Positions 1 to 8,625 of a stretch of DNA of 64,000 nucleotides are shown piece by piece. Source of the DNA: Brumimicrobium oceani (GTDB taxonomy: Bacteria > Bacteroidota > Bacteroidia > Flavobacteriales_D > Crocinitomicaceae); contig NZ_QFRJ01000011.1 of the NCBI RefSeq assembly GCF_003143775.1, forward strand, positions 52,163 through 116,162, written 5' to 3'. Below the pieces are notes generated by a model. It did no database searches, had not been told where the DNA came from, and saw only the letters and a list, made by a program, of their open reading frames with translations. The translations under genes were made by a program, and so were the position numbers. Numbering within the stretch: position 1 is the first letter of the stretch; every line of letters begins with the position of its first letter.

Positions 1-1479
1 GAACCTGAAACCAGCTTAGGAACTTTTGATTTTGACAAAGCAGAAGAAGCCATTCAAAGTGGATATGATGCCGCTCAGGTATACTTAGACAGTATTCTCC
101 CCAATGTTGATGACAGAATTAAAATAAGTGAACTCGAAGAAAGAAGGTTGGCATTTCGTAAGAAAATAAAACCCATTAAAATAAGTTCTATTGATGTGAG
201 CTCCTATGTTCCAGCAGACGTTTCCTTTGTTGAAGACAACTTTAAAAAAGACAGCTTAAAAGAGCCACTAACCTTAGAAGACTTTAAAAAACGCTATTAT
301 CGCGCATATGCCACCCATCAAATCAAATATATTTTCCCCACGTTGAAGAAAGCAAGTGACTCCACTTATGCACTAAAACTGGATGTGACTAAGCAAAAAC
401 CCTTTACATTGAGCGTTGGTGGACATTTCTCCTCTCGTCCGGTAAATACAGCCTACATAGGTTTGTCTTACTGGGATTTAGGAAAAGGAGCTGTTGGACT
501 GCATGGAGAGGCGTATTTCGGAAAGTTTTATGGTTCTACAAAAATCAAAATTGACTACGACCTTCCCACCTTATTTCCTATCAGAATAAGTCCATTTTTT
601 GTTTTAAACAGGTGGGATTATTACCGCAGTTCATCCACTTTTTTCGAAGACATCAACCCTTCTTTCTTAATTCAAAATGAAATGTATTATGGTTTAACTG
701 CCGCGATGTCGACAACCAGTAACGGGAAAACATCAGCAGAAATCAAGATATTTGAAAACACAGATCAATACTATCAAACATTAGATTTTTCGGAAAGTGA
801 CACTGCCGACGTAACTACTTTTATTGGGGAGTCGCTTGCTTTAAATTTCGAATACAACACCTTAAACAGAAAACAATTTGCTTCAAAAGGGGCTTTTTTC
901 AAAACAAGCATTCGATATGTACAAGGAAAAGAGAACAGTGTTTCCGGAAACACACCTGACCAAGAATACGACTTAAGAAGACAACACCGGTGGATCAATG
1001 CTTCGGTAGAAGGTCAGAAGTTTTTCGATGTCAGTCCTTTTTTCAAGGTAGGAGTCTATGGAAAAGCCGTTTTAAATTCTCAATCACTTTTCGCCAATTA
1101 CACGGCTTCTATTCTCAACATGACGGAGTTTTCACCTCTTCCAGACAGCCGGGCTTTATTTATGAGCGAATATCGTGCACCACAATTTGTTGGTGGAGGT
1201 GTAAATTTAATTTTCAATTACAACCGCTTTCTTGAATTTAGGATAGAACCATACTTCTTTCAACCCTTTAGACAAATTATTCGGTTCCAAGATGAGGATG
1301 ATTTTGGTTATTCTGACTTGTTCGAGGAAGGTTTACCGATGGTGGGAGCTTCTTTAATTTTTCATTCCCCAATAGGTCCGTTAAGGATTTCATCAAACTA
1401 TTTTCCCAAACAAGACCAGCCTTTCATTACCCAGCTTAGCTTTGGTTATGTGCTTTTTAACGACCGTTCAATTCGTTAG
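1..1479 (+). CDS. Patatin-like phospholipase with C-terminal surface-antigen (Omp85-type) barrel, 5' partial
   Basis: The reading frame is open from base 1 with no stop, so the gene begins outside the window and 492 residues are visible. The first residues (FDKAEEAIQSGYDAA) resemble the end of a patatin lipase domain in Bacteroidota patatin proteins. A linker of about 60 residues with a POTRA-like character follows. From about residue 120 onward there are alternating amphipathic strands with many aromatic residues, ending in a strand typical of an outer-membrane barrel (PFITQLSFGYVLF). This matches the PlpD-like patatin plus BamA/surface-antigen architecture. The lipase nucleophile and oxyanion loop would be upstream and cannot be checked. 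A TTG at 148 is not a real start because homology continues before it. Confidence 0.72.
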   Translation, partial: EPETSLGTFDFDKAEEAIQSGYDAAQVYLDSILPNVDDRIKISELEERRLAFRKKIKPIKISSIDVSSYVPADVSFVEDNFKKDSLKEPLTLEDFKKRYYRAYATHQIKYIFPTLKKASDSTYALKLDVTKQKPFTLSVGGHFSSRPVNTAYIGLSYWDLGKGAVGLHGEAYFGKFYGSTKIKIDYDLPTLFPIRISPFFVLNRWDYYRSSSTFFEDINPSFLIQNEMYYGLTAAMSTTSNGKTSAEIKIFENTDQYYQTLDFSESDTADVTTFIGESLALNFEYNTLNRKQFASKGAFFKTSIRYVQGKENSVSGNTPDQEYDLRRQHRWINASVEGQKFFDVSPFFKVGVYGKAVLNSQSLFANYTASILNMTEFSPLPDSRALFMSEYRAPQFVGGGVNLIFNYNRFLEFRIEPYFFQPFRQIIRFQDEDDFGYSDLFEEGLPMVGASLIFHSPIGPLRISSNYFPKQDQPFITQLSFGYVLFNDRSIR

Positions 1480-1509
1480 TGAAATTAAGCTTTTGTCCTT
1501 TTGAATTAT

Positions 1510-1517
1510 TACTTTTG
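1510..1517 (+). promoter_or_regulatory. Bacteroidota-type -7 promoter element for def
   Basis: TACTTTTG fits the TAnnTTTG consensus and lies 17 nt before the def start. A TTTTG at 1491-1495 could be the -33 element, although the spacing is a little short. Confidence 0.5.
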
Positions 1518-1533
1518 TAAAAATTATTAAAGT

Positions 1534-2130
1534 ATGATATTACCTATTGTTGCTTATGGCGATCCCGTTTTAAAAACTGAAGGAGTTGAGATAGATAAAG
1601 ACTATGAAGGTTTAGAGACCCTCATCGAAAACATGTGGGAAACGATGTACAATGCTCATGGGGTTGGACTAGCCGCACCTCAAATCGGAAAATCTATTCG
1701 TTTGTTTGTTGTAGATGCATCCCCTTTTGCAGAAGACGATGCTGATGGAGAACCAGATCCAAAAGCAGCAGGCTTGGACGGATTTAAAAAGGTTTTTATT
1801 AACCCAATTATTGAAGAAGAATCTGGTGAAGAATGGGCTTTTCAAGAAGGATGCTTAAGTATTCCGAACATTAGAGAGGACGTTTATAGAAAAGAAAAAA
1901 TTACCATTACATACTTTGATGAAAATTTCAAATTTCATGAAGAAACTTACGATGGTTATGCTGCGCGAATAATTCAGCACGAATATGATCATGTCGATGG
2001 AGTATTATTTACAGATCATCTTTCTACGTTAAAGAAAAAGTTATTGATGAAGAAATTAGCCAATATTTCAAAAGGAATAGTGGATATAGACTATCGTATG
2101 AAATTTCCCGTTACTAAAAGAAAAAGATAA
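1534..2130 (+). CDS. def: Peptide deformylase
   Basis: This enzyme removes the formyl group from the N-terminal methionine of nascent proteins and acts in the cytoplasm at the ribosome exit. All three family motifs are present: GVGLAAPQ (residues 43-50), EGCLS (105-109, metal-binding Cys) and HEYDH (149-153, two metal-binding His and the catalytic Glu). The length of 198 residues is normal for Bacteroidota. An insertion at about 66-82 (AEDDADGEPDPKAAG) is acidic and typical of this group. A lipoprotein gene follows after 11 bp, so the two are probably co-transcribed. Confidence 0.96.
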   Translation: MILPIVAYGDPVLKTEGVEIDKDYEGLETLIENMWETMYNAHGVGLAAPQIGKSIRLFVVDASPFAEDDADGEPDPKAAGLDGFKKVFINPIIEEESGEEWAFQEGCLSIPNIREDVYRKEKITITYFDENFKFHEETYDGYAARIIQHEYDHVDGVLFTDHLSTLKKKLLMKKLANISKGIVDIDYRMKFPVTKRKR

Positions 2131-2141
2131 TTATTAAGACC

Positions 2142-2741
2142 ATGAAAAAGGCCATTTACATTTTTAGCGTGTTGCTCGTTTTTACCGCTTGTAATTCTAA
2201 TACAGAAGAAATTGAAGCTGATACGAAAGAAGAAGTTAATCTTGAAGCTTTAAAGACTTCCATTAAAGAAATGGATGATTCTTTGAAATTATTGATGGAC
2301 GAAGCAGTCAAATCGCCGACCTACAAAATGAACAAAGTGGCTTACCACGAGGCCATCAACAGAAACAAAGATTTCTATCACAATTTCCCTGAAGACTCTT
2401 ATGCAGAAAAAGCTTTAAGTAAAATTGCAGCATTGTATTTACAAATAGGTGTAGAAGAAGAAGCTGTGAAGTGGAGAGATACTTTATTGAATAATTATCC
2501 CAATACGGAAGATAAAATTGGTTTGCTGGAATTACAAATGAATTATTACGACTACAACCAATACAATAAGGAGAAAATACAGCACTACGCTGAACGTTTA
2601 TTAGCCATTGAAAATTTATCTGATGAAAAACGTGAACAATATGAATTTCGTTTAGAGCACATCGATAAATCTTTTGAGGAGTTAATTGAGCTTCAAATTG
2701 CTGGAGATTTAGAAAAAGTAAATACAGAACATCCGCAATAG
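2142..2741 (+). CDS. Putative lipoprotein, helical TPR-like
   Basis: A 199-residue protein with a lipoprotein signal: a short basic start, a hydrophobic stretch and the lipobox FTAC with the acceptor Cys at about residue 17. The mature part is acidic and helical. The segment around residues 65-125 (FPEDSYAEKALSKIAALYLQIG, then WRDTLLNNYPNTE) looks like one or two tetratricopeptide-type helical hairpins. No catalytic motif is visible. It sits 11 bp behind def and is probably in its operon, but this does not reveal its function. An outer-membrane or periplasm-facing lipoprotein is the most that can be inferred. Confidence 0.75.
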   Translation: MKKAIYIFSVLLVFTACNSNTEEIEADTKEEVNLEALKTSIKEMDDSLKLLMDEAVKSPTYKMNKVAYHEAINRNKDFYHNFPEDSYAEKALSKIAALYLQIGVEEEAVKWRDTLLNNYPNTEDKIGLLELQMNYYDYNQYNKEKIQHYAERLLAIENLSDEKREQYEFRLEHIDKSFEELIELQIAGDLEKVNTEHPQ

Positions 2742-2794
2742 TTAAGTACGTCTTAGCGCAATTCTCGTGCTGTACCAAGTCGTTTTTAACACGT

Positions 2795-2825
2795 CCTTAA
2801 CATCTGTAAAGCAATGATGTTAAGG
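2795..2825 (+). terminator. Perfect 10-bp stem-loop between the def operon and the DUF1573 gene
   Basis: CCTTAACATC (2795-2804) pairs exactly with GATGTTAAGG (2816-2825) across an 11-nt loop. It lacks a clean U tract, so it may be a weak terminator or an RNA-stabilising hairpin. Confidence 0.4.
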
Positions 2826-2861
2826 CTTTGTTAAAAAACTGAATGCTAGGTTAATTCGGTA

Positions 2862-2869
2862 TATATTTG
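2862..2869 (+). promoter_or_regulatory. Promoter -7 element for the DUF1573 gene
   Basis: TATATTTG matches TAnnTTTG and lies 21 nt before the ATG at 2891. Because it overlaps the upstream TTG start candidate at 2867, it supports the later ATG as the real start. Confidence 0.5.
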
Positions 2870-2890
2870 ATTGAAACTAAAATTATAAAC

Positions 2891-3340
2891 ATGAAAAAAA
2901 TACTATTTACATTAAGCCTTTTAGCGACTGCTTTTTTCGGAATGAACACAGCAATAGCACAAGCATCTGTTGAATCGGGAGCGAAAATTGAATTTGAAAA
3001 AGAAACGCATGACTATGGTACAATCAGTCAATATGCTGATGGAACATGTGAGTTTGTTTTCAAAAATACGGGAAATGAGCCATTGGTTATTTCTAACGCA
3101 AAAGGTTCTTGCGGATGTACAGTACCCCAGTGGCCACGTGAGCCAATTGCACCTGGACAAACCGGAACAATTAAAGTAAAATACGATACGAAGAGAGTAG
3201 GAATTATTGGTAAAAGCGTTACATTACAATCTAATGCAACTAACGAGCCAACGAAAACTATTCGTATCAAAGGAAATGTGAAAGCAGCACCAAAAGGTGG
3301 AGCACCTGTAAACAACAGTGGAGCGCCAGCTGCAGGCTAA
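2891..3340 (+). CDS. DUF1573 exported protein
   Basis: A 149-residue secreted protein. Residues 1-24 form a signal peptide (basic start, hydrophobic core, cleavage after AIAQ or similar). The mature protein is a single immunoglobulin-like DUF1573 domain: FEKETHDYGTI, FVFKNTGNEPLVI, the conserved SCGCT (two Cys) and the P-G-T/KVKYDT segment. The end is Gly/Ala/Pro-rich. DUF1573 proteins are abundant in Bacteroidota envelopes and their function is unknown. The start is at 2891 because an upstream TTG would put extra residues before a good signal peptide and overlap the promoter. The gene appears monocistronic, with a terminator directly behind. Confidence 0.9.
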   Translation: MKKILFTLSLLATAFFGMNTAIAQASVESGAKIEFEKETHDYGTISQYADGTCEFVFKNTGNEPLVISNAKGSCGCTVPQWPREPIAPGQTGTIKVKYDTKRVGIIGKSVTLQSNATNEPTKTIRIKGNVKAAPKGGAPVNNSGAPAAG

Positions 3341-3377
3341 ACTAAAAAGAGGTTCTAGGGACTTCTAATACAATATT

Positions 3378-3420
3378 AAATTCCGCTTCTGGGTTCGCTC
3401 AGTAAGCGGAATTTTTATTT
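3378..3420 (+). terminator. Rho-independent terminator after the DUF1573 gene
   Basis: AAATTCCGCTT (3378-3388) and AAGCGGAATTT (3404-3414) form an 11-bp stem followed by a T-rich tail. Confidence 0.85.
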
Positions 3421-3575
3421 AAGACAACTGAAGAGTTATTGCTGAATGTTTTTGTTTGATCTGCGAAATTCAAATTGGACTAAGTTGCTACTGTAATTTG
3501 CATTTTTAAGTCATAGATTATTTCAATGATTTCGTTTTTTTAACAGATTTACACCCCTAAAATCATCCAATATCC

Positions 3576-3583
3576 TATCTTCG
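3576..3583 (+). promoter_or_regulatory. Probable promoter -7 element for gldA
   Basis: TATCTTCG is one base from TAnnTTTG and lies 18 nt before the ATG. Confidence 0.35.
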
Positions 3584-3600
3584 TATTATAAATTTATACC

Positions 3601-4503
3601 ATGTCAATTTCTGTAAAACATCTTACTAAATACTACGGAGAGCAAGCCGCAGTAGACAACATTTCTTTTGAAGCAAAAAATGGAGAAATTTTGGGTTTTT
3701 TAGGCCCAAATGGAGCTGGGAAGTCAACAACGATGAAAATCATCACGAGTTTTATTCCTGCAACAGAGGGAGATGTAGAGGTTTGTGGATTGGATATCAA
3801 GAAACATTCACTTGAAGTTAGAAAGAAAATTGGTTATTTACCAGAACACAATCCGCTTTACTTGGATATGTATGTCAAGGAATACCTCAATTTTGTAGGT
3901 AAAATTTACAAAGTAAAAAAGCTCAAAGAACGAGTAGCTGAGGTCATAGAATTGGTTGGACTGCAAAAGGAACAACACAAAGTAATTGGCCAACTTTCTA
4001 AAGGGTATAGACAAAGGGTTGGATTGGCACAAGCGATCATTCACGATCCTGAAGTTTTGATTTTAGATGAACCCACATCAGGACTTGATCCAAATCAATT
4101 GGCTGAAATTCGTGAATTGATTAAGAAAATCGGAAAACAAAAAACAGTAATGCTTTCGACACACATTATGCAGGAAGTAGAAGCCATTTGCGACAGAGTA
4201 ATCATTATCAAGAATGGAAAACTGGTAGCCAACGCCAAAGCCAGCGAACTACAATCGGATGTGAACAGCCAGGTTGTATTTGTAGAGTTTGATGCTGAAA
4301 TTTCAAGAAATCGCTTGGCAAAAGTCCCAAATATTTCGAGGGTTGAGGAAGTCACTAAAACATCATTCCTTGTGAAATCTGACTCTTCAATTGATTTAAG
4401 AAAAACCATTGCAGCTTATGCCCAAGAAGAGAATTTATTGATTTTGACCATTCGTAAAGAAGAAAAAACTTTGGAAGAAGTTTTTAAGGATTATACTAAG
4501 TAA
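3601..4503 (+). CDS. gldA: ABC transporter ATP-binding protein, GldA-like
   Basis: A 300-residue ABC ATPase with Walker A (GPNGAGKST, about residues 36-44), Q-loop region, signature LSKGYRQRVGLAQAII (about 131-146), Walker B LILDEPTSGLDP and an H-loop (LSTHIM). The region after about 225 is a C-terminal extension typical of ABC-2 exporter ATPases. Overall sequence and length match GldA, the ATP-binding subunit that works with GldF and GldG in flavobacterial gliding. No permease gene is adjacent, which is also the case for gldA in several flavobacteria. A generic ABC-2 drug or polysaccharide exporter ATPase is the alternative. Confidence 0.75.
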   Translation: MSISVKHLTKYYGEQAAVDNISFEAKNGEILGFLGPNGAGKSTTMKIITSFIPATEGDVEVCGLDIKKHSLEVRKKIGYLPEHNPLYLDMYVKEYLNFVGKIYKVKKLKERVAEVIELVGLQKEQHKVIGQLSKGYRQRVGLAQAIIHDPEVLILDEPTSGLDPNQLAEIRELIKKIGKQKTVMLSTHIMQEVEAICDRVIIIKNGKLVANAKASELQSDVNSQVVFVEFDAEISRNRLAKVPNISRVEEVTKTSFLVKSDSSIDLRKTIAAYAQEENLLILTIRKEEKTLEEVFKDYTK

Positions 4504-4508
4504 TTAGG

Positions 4509-4534
4509 AATTTTTTAATTACGAATTACGAATT
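4509..4534 (+). repeat. Left copy of a 26-bp inverted repeat flanking a hypothetical gene
   Basis: A 26-bp sequence that is the exact reverse complement of 5235-5260. Its core is the iterated word TTACGAATTACGAATT. Confidence 0.85.
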
Positions 4535-4581
4535 GGTAGAGGTTTAGAGTTAAACGATGTCGTGATAATAAGATAAATCGC

Positions 4582-5163
4582 ATGAGAAATTTATTTACTA
4601 TTTTCTTTTTACTTTTCATCACTTTTTGCGTTACAGGTCAGTCGGACACACTCTACTTTACAACTCATCAAAAGAACACATTTGAATCGATTCTTGATAG
4701 TTTCCATGCGAGAAAAATGGATGTTGATGAAATCTATTTAGAAAATAAACGCTTTGATTCATTGATTAGAATAATTGATAAATTGAATCATTCTAGACGT
4801 TCTACATTTGAAGATAAAGACTCCTTATATCTCTTAGCAAAGACAATATATCCATATAGCTGGGAAGTATCTTTTTGGGAGAATCCTACTGGGTGTTTTC
4901 TTGGAAACGATATAATTGCGCGAACACAAGAACGACTTAGAGACTTTTGCAACCTATGCGAAGAATTGAGAACTCCGAATGAATTTGGGTTAACCCAAAA
5001 ACAACTTAATCAAGTACACGAGCAACAAATGGATGGTTATTTGATGAGACTAAAACATGCATTTCAATTCGTTGATAAAAATCTTGAGGGAAGATTATGG
5101 GCTCATTTATATTTTGGCGCACTTCAAAAAACTCATATTGTAATATTAGCCGAACAAAAGTAA
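4582..5163 (+). CDS. Hypothetical exported protein
   Basis: A 193-residue protein of unrecognised family. Residues 1-20 form a signal peptide rich in Phe and Leu, ending near VTGQ. The mature part contains charged helical segments and a CNLC pair (about residues 114-117), which could form a disulfide or bind metal. No enzyme motif is apparent. The gene lies between gldA and the antiporter, flanked by exact 26-bp inverted repeats, and looks like an accessory cassette. The start is the first ATG before the signal peptide. Confidence 0.65.
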   Translation: MRNLFTIFFLLFITFCVTGQSDTLYFTTHQKNTFESILDSFHARKMDVDEIYLENKRFDSLIRIIDKLNHSRRSTFEDKDSLYLLAKTIYPYSWEVSFWENPTGCFLGNDIIARTQERLRDFCNLCEELRTPNEFGLTQKQLNQVHEQQMDGYLMRLKHAFQFVDKNLEGRLWAHLYFGALQKTHIVILAEQK

Positions 5164-5234
5164 ACTACACGAAAAATGTTAGCCTTCCTTTTTCACTCCA
5201 AAAACAAGCTTGAGCAAAGCGAACACCAACCACG

Positions 5235-5260
5235 AATTCGTAATTCGTAATTAAAAAATT
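5235..5260 (-). repeat. Right copy of the 26-bp inverted repeat
   Basis: Exact reverse complement of 4509-4534. A further partial copy (AATTCGTAATT, then AATTCGCAATT) follows up to about 5300. Confidence 0.85.
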
Positions 5261-5302
5261 CGTAATTAACTTCCTTGAGGGCTTCACCAATTCGCAATTG
5301 AT

Positions 5303-6925
5303 TTAAAGAACAATCTTCCTGCTTTTCTCCATTGCGTGTTGAGCAAAATCTTCTCCAACCGAAGTTTTGTAATCGTAGATGTAATCGACATTTAATTTTT
5401 CGAAAATTTCCTTTTCATCTTCATAGTGGCAAATAGCAGCAATCTTAAATTGTCTTTCTTTCATCTTGTTGATTTGCTTCATCGTATTGTGATTTGAGGC
5501 ATAATCGCTCATGGCTAAAACCACAACGTCTACCCTATCCCAATTCGATTCATCCCAGAAATCTCTATCTGTAGAATCTCCCCAAACTACATTGTTTCCT
5601 TCTTCTTTCAGTTGTTTTACTTTATCAGCGTTATAATCAACACCAATAATATGGTCTGGGAAATTTTCTTTTAAATGTTGGTAAGCAGGCATTCCTATAC
5701 TTCCTAATCCAATAATTACATATTTGGCCTCGCCGCTAATTTGGGCTTGTTTGTCGATACCTTTTGAAGTCCTGTTCCACTTTGTAAGCGTAGTTTGGTA
5801 CTTTTCGAACAATTCGTACGAACGTGCCACCACGGGAGAAGAAAGCAAGAAAGAAAAGCTCATAAAAATGGCCAAAGTAGTTAACCAATCACTGTCTATC
5901 ATACCATTAGAAACCGCCACTGCTCCAACGATTAGCCCAAATTCACTATAATTAGAAAGCTGTAGGGAGGTTAAAAAATTTGTTCTGGCACGCAATTCGA
6001 AAAAGGAGAATAACTTAATAAATAATAAACCTTTAAAAATCACAAAGACCATTAAAGAACCCGCAATAGCAACATTTGTTAAAGAGGGAACCCCCGAGAG
6101 ACCAATATTGATAAAGAACCCGATCAAAAAGAAATCTTTATAACTCAACATTCTGTCATACAGTTCCTCTTTTCTTGGGTGGTTGACCAAGAGCATTCCT
6201 ATAATTAAGGCTCCCAGATCATATTTTAAATCTACCAAATCAAAAGCTAAAGCTCCGGCTATTAATGGGGCAAAGAATCCAAAAACCGTAAGTAATTCTC
6301 CGTGTCCTGTTTTATTCAACAACTTATCCAACACCAGTTTGATCAGGTATAAATAAACAGGCAATGCCAATGCCCATATTGAAGGCATTACACTTTTCGA
6401 AAGCGTCAAAAACACTACTGCAAAAATGTCTTGAACAACTAAAATCCCTATGGCAAAACGCCCATGTCGCGAGGTAATTTCCCCTCTTTCCTCCAAAGAT
6501 TTAACGATAAAAACGGTACTTGAAAAACTCAATGCAAAGCCAATAATCATAGCAGCCTCCAGGGTCATGTCAGTAAAATACTGTATTCCCAAGAAACCCA
6601 AACCAAAGATTACCCCACCTATAGCGAGTGTTGTAAGAATAATGTGAGAAGAAGCGGTGATTAATATTTCGGGCTTCACCAGTTCCTTAATCTTAATTTT
6701 CAACCCAATAGTAAATAAAAGCAAAATAATCCCTAAGTCTGAAAGCGGAACTAAAATTTGCTTTAGGTTACCATCGGTATATCCTGTTATTCCCAAAAAG
6801 AAACCCGTGGCCAGAAATCCTAAAAGCGCTGGAAGCCCAAGTCGTTTCATTAACAACCCACTTAAAAAAGCAAGTGATAACCAAATTGCATCTATGTATC
6901 CTGCACCTAATTCGATTGATTCCAT
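5303..6925 (-). CDS. Kef-type cation:proton antiporter (CPA2) with RCK domain
   Basis: A 540-residue inner-membrane protein. Residues 1 to about 375 hold roughly 12 hydrophobic helices of the Na+/H+ exchanger fold. From about 395 a TrkA-N/RCK Rossmann domain begins, with the nucleotide-binding GLGSIGMPA and an acidic strand end (IGVDYNAD). A C-terminal RCK_C domain is absent. The architecture matches KefB/YbaL-like K+ or Na+ efflux antiporters gated by nucleotide. It stands alone and is convergent with the gene before it. The ion specificity cannot be decided from sequence. The start is the first ATG before the first helix. Confidence 0.88.
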   Translation of the reverse strand: MESIELGAGYIDAIWLSLAFLSGLLMKRLGLPALLGFLATGFFLGITGYTDGNLKQILVPLSDLGIILLLFTIGLKIKIKELVKPEILITASSHIILTTLAIGGVIFGLGFLGIQYFTDMTLEAAMIIGFALSFSSTVFIVKSLEERGEITSRHGRFAIGILVVQDIFAVVFLTLSKSVMPSIWALALPVYLYLIKLVLDKLLNKTGHGELLTVFGFFAPLIAGALAFDLVDLKYDLGALIIGMLLVNHPRKEELYDRMLSYKDFFLIGFFINIGLSGVPSLTNVAIAGSLMVFVIFKGLLFIKLFSFFELRARTNFLTSLQLSNYSEFGLIVGAVAVSNGMIDSDWLTTLAIFMSFSFLLSSPVVARSYELFEKYQTTLTKWNRTSKGIDKQAQISGEAKYVIIGLGSIGMPAYQHLKENFPDHIIGVDYNADKVKQLKEEGNNVVWGDSTDRDFWDESNWDRVDVVVLAMSDYASNHNTMKQINKMKERQFKIAAICHYEDEKEIFEKLNVDYIYDYKTSVGEDFAQHAMEKSRKIVL

Positions 6926-7023
6926 CTAATAATTTAAATCTTTAATTTTTATGTTGTTTTAGAAGTACGACTCCACTGAGTCATTGAAAATAGCGAAACG
7001 CCTTTTGCAAGCACATGTGTATT

Positions 7024-8328
7024 TTAAAAGCGCTTTATCCAATATTTGAAATAAAAATAGGGGATAAAGCCTCTAAGCAACATCCACATAATGATTGCCA
7101 TCCAAATAATTTGCAATCCAGGCATTAGCTGATGTCCGATTAATAATACTGGTAAAAATCCGAATAGCGTTGAAATAAATAAAATATTTCTCAAAAATTT
7201 TGCTTTTCCCATTCCTTTAAAGACTCCATCCAAAGTAAAAGCGAGTGCATTTATGGGTAAACACAAGGCGAATAAAGGAAGAACCAAAGGGTACATTGAC
7301 CAGACTTTTTCATTGTCGATGAGTAATTCCATGATTTGAGAATCGAAAAGCATGAGTAAGCCGGACAAAGCGAAAGACACAATTAAGCTCAGCAATAAAT
7401 TTCTATTCAGATTACGCTGCATGGCTTCTTTATTTCTAGCCCCCAAGAATTTCCCTGCCATCGCGTTGGCCGATGTTGCAAAAGCATCTAAGAAGAATGC
7501 AGAAAACAACCATAAATTGAGCATGACTGCATGAGTTGCCGCTTGAACTGTACCATAAATATTGGCGAATTTATGGGTTAACATTAGGGCTAGATTCAAA
7601 ACAATAGTTCGCAAAACTAAATTTCCAGCAATTAATAAAAGTCCAACAAACTCTGGACTAATTCTCAAAGTATGAATCAGACGAATTTTTGATTGAACAA
7701 ACAAGAAATAAAGCGTAAGAACAAACATTACAATTTGCGCAAAGAAACTGGCCCAAGCCGCTCCCTCTACTCCCATGGGCTCCACTAAATTCCACCAGCC
7801 CAAAACAAAAATAAAATCAAGTAAAATATTCACACTACCACCAATAATGGAAATCACCATGGCCCACCAAGTATTTTGAACGCCTCTAAAAACTCCAAAA
7901 ATAGAGAAAGTGATGAGCGTTAAAGGAAATCCGAGAACACGAATATTGAAATAAGCTGTAGCGTCTTTTAGAATTGGTCCGGAAGCAGAAAGTAGATTTT
8001 CGAAAATCCAAGCCGAAGTATAGTAGGTCGTCAACATAGCTAAAACTCCAACAATTGCATTAAAGTAGATCATTTGTGGAATGAGACTTGCCATTACACG
8101 CATGCGCATGGAGCCATAAGCTTGCGAAACAACTGCTGAAATAGCACTTTTCATTTGAGCAAAAATCCAAACTAAAGCAGAAATTAAACTTCCAGCAATT
8201 CCTACTGCAGCAACCGCCGAAAGATTTTCATTGCTTTCCGCAAAGCTGTCATAGCCAATATTTCCCACAACCGCTAAATCAGTCAAAGAAAGAACTGGTT
8301 CAACGATTCCTCCCAGCATAGCAGGCAA
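7024..8328 (-). CDS. MATE family efflux transporter, start codon unclear
   Basis: A multidrug and toxin extrusion transporter with 12 hydrophobic helices in two related halves; DinF-like members are the closest pattern. The listed start is a TTG giving MPAMLGGIVEPVLSLTD, but the same frame upstream encodes more of the first family helix (YRSIWKLA). Going back, there is no ATG, GTG or TTG before an in-frame stop near 8430. An ATC at 8370-8368 sits where an ATG would give a natural N-terminus. The TACCTTTG promoter ends at 8393, leaving a short leader. This could be a mutated start, a rare non-AUG start or a base error. Confidence 0.82.
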   Translation of the reverse strand: MPAMLGGIVEPVLSLTDLAVVGNIGYDSFAESNENLSAVAAVGIAGSLISALVWIFAQMKSAISAVVSQAYGSMRMRVMASLIPQMIYFNAIVGVLAMLTTYYTSAWIFENLLSASGPILKDATAYFNIRVLGFPLTLITFSIFGVFRGVQNTWWAMVISIIGGSVNILLDFIFVLGWWNLVEPMGVEGAAWASFFAQIVMFVLTLYFLFVQSKIRLIHTLRISPEFVGLLLIAGNLVLRTIVLNLALMLTHKFANIYGTVQAATHAVMLNLWLFSAFFLDAFATSANAMAGKFLGARNKEAMQRNLNRNLLLSLIVSFALSGLLMLFDSQIMELLIDNEKVWSMYPLVLPLFALCLPINALAFTLDGVFKGMGKAKFLRNILFISTLFGFLPVLLIGHQLMPGLQIIWMAIIMWMLLRGFIPYFYFKYWIKRF

Positions 8329-8392
8329 AGCTAATTTCCAGATGGAACGATATGTGGGTTGTTTTTGGATTTTTGAAGGGTTTTTTAGAATG

Positions 8393-8400
8393 CAAAGGTA
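8393..8400 (-). promoter_or_regulatory. Promoter -7 element for the MATE gene
   Basis: On the minus strand TACCTTTG fits TAnnTTTG exactly. It restricts the gene start to below about 8390. Confidence 0.5.
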
Positions 8401-8449
8401 GGGATTTTTTAAAAATGCCGGGTGTTTTTTTAGGTGTAAGGTGGGGTTT

Positions 8450-8625
8450 GAAAATTTGGTGATGGATTTTGAAAATCATGGATTGAATGTGTTGTTTTTG
8501 GATGATGGTACATTTTCCTTGGATGGAATAACCTTTCTCTCGGTGGTGTATTTTTGAAAATTTGGTGGTGCATTTTGACAATGATGGACTGAATGTGTTG
8601 TTTGTGGATGATGGTGGATTTTATC
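8450..8625. repeat. Decayed 106-bp tandem duplication
   Basis: The stretch starting at 8450 (GAAAATTTGGTGATGG) recurs at 8556 (GAAAATTTGGTGGTGC). The following roughly 65 bp also match with scattered changes, including GAATGTGTTGTTT and GGATGATGGT. The region is G/T-rich and non-coding. Confidence 0.7.

Noticed and set aside
8300..8581. Open frame of 93 codons upstream of the MATE gene
   Set aside because: Low-complexity translation from repeat DNA in another frame, with no homology and no start context.
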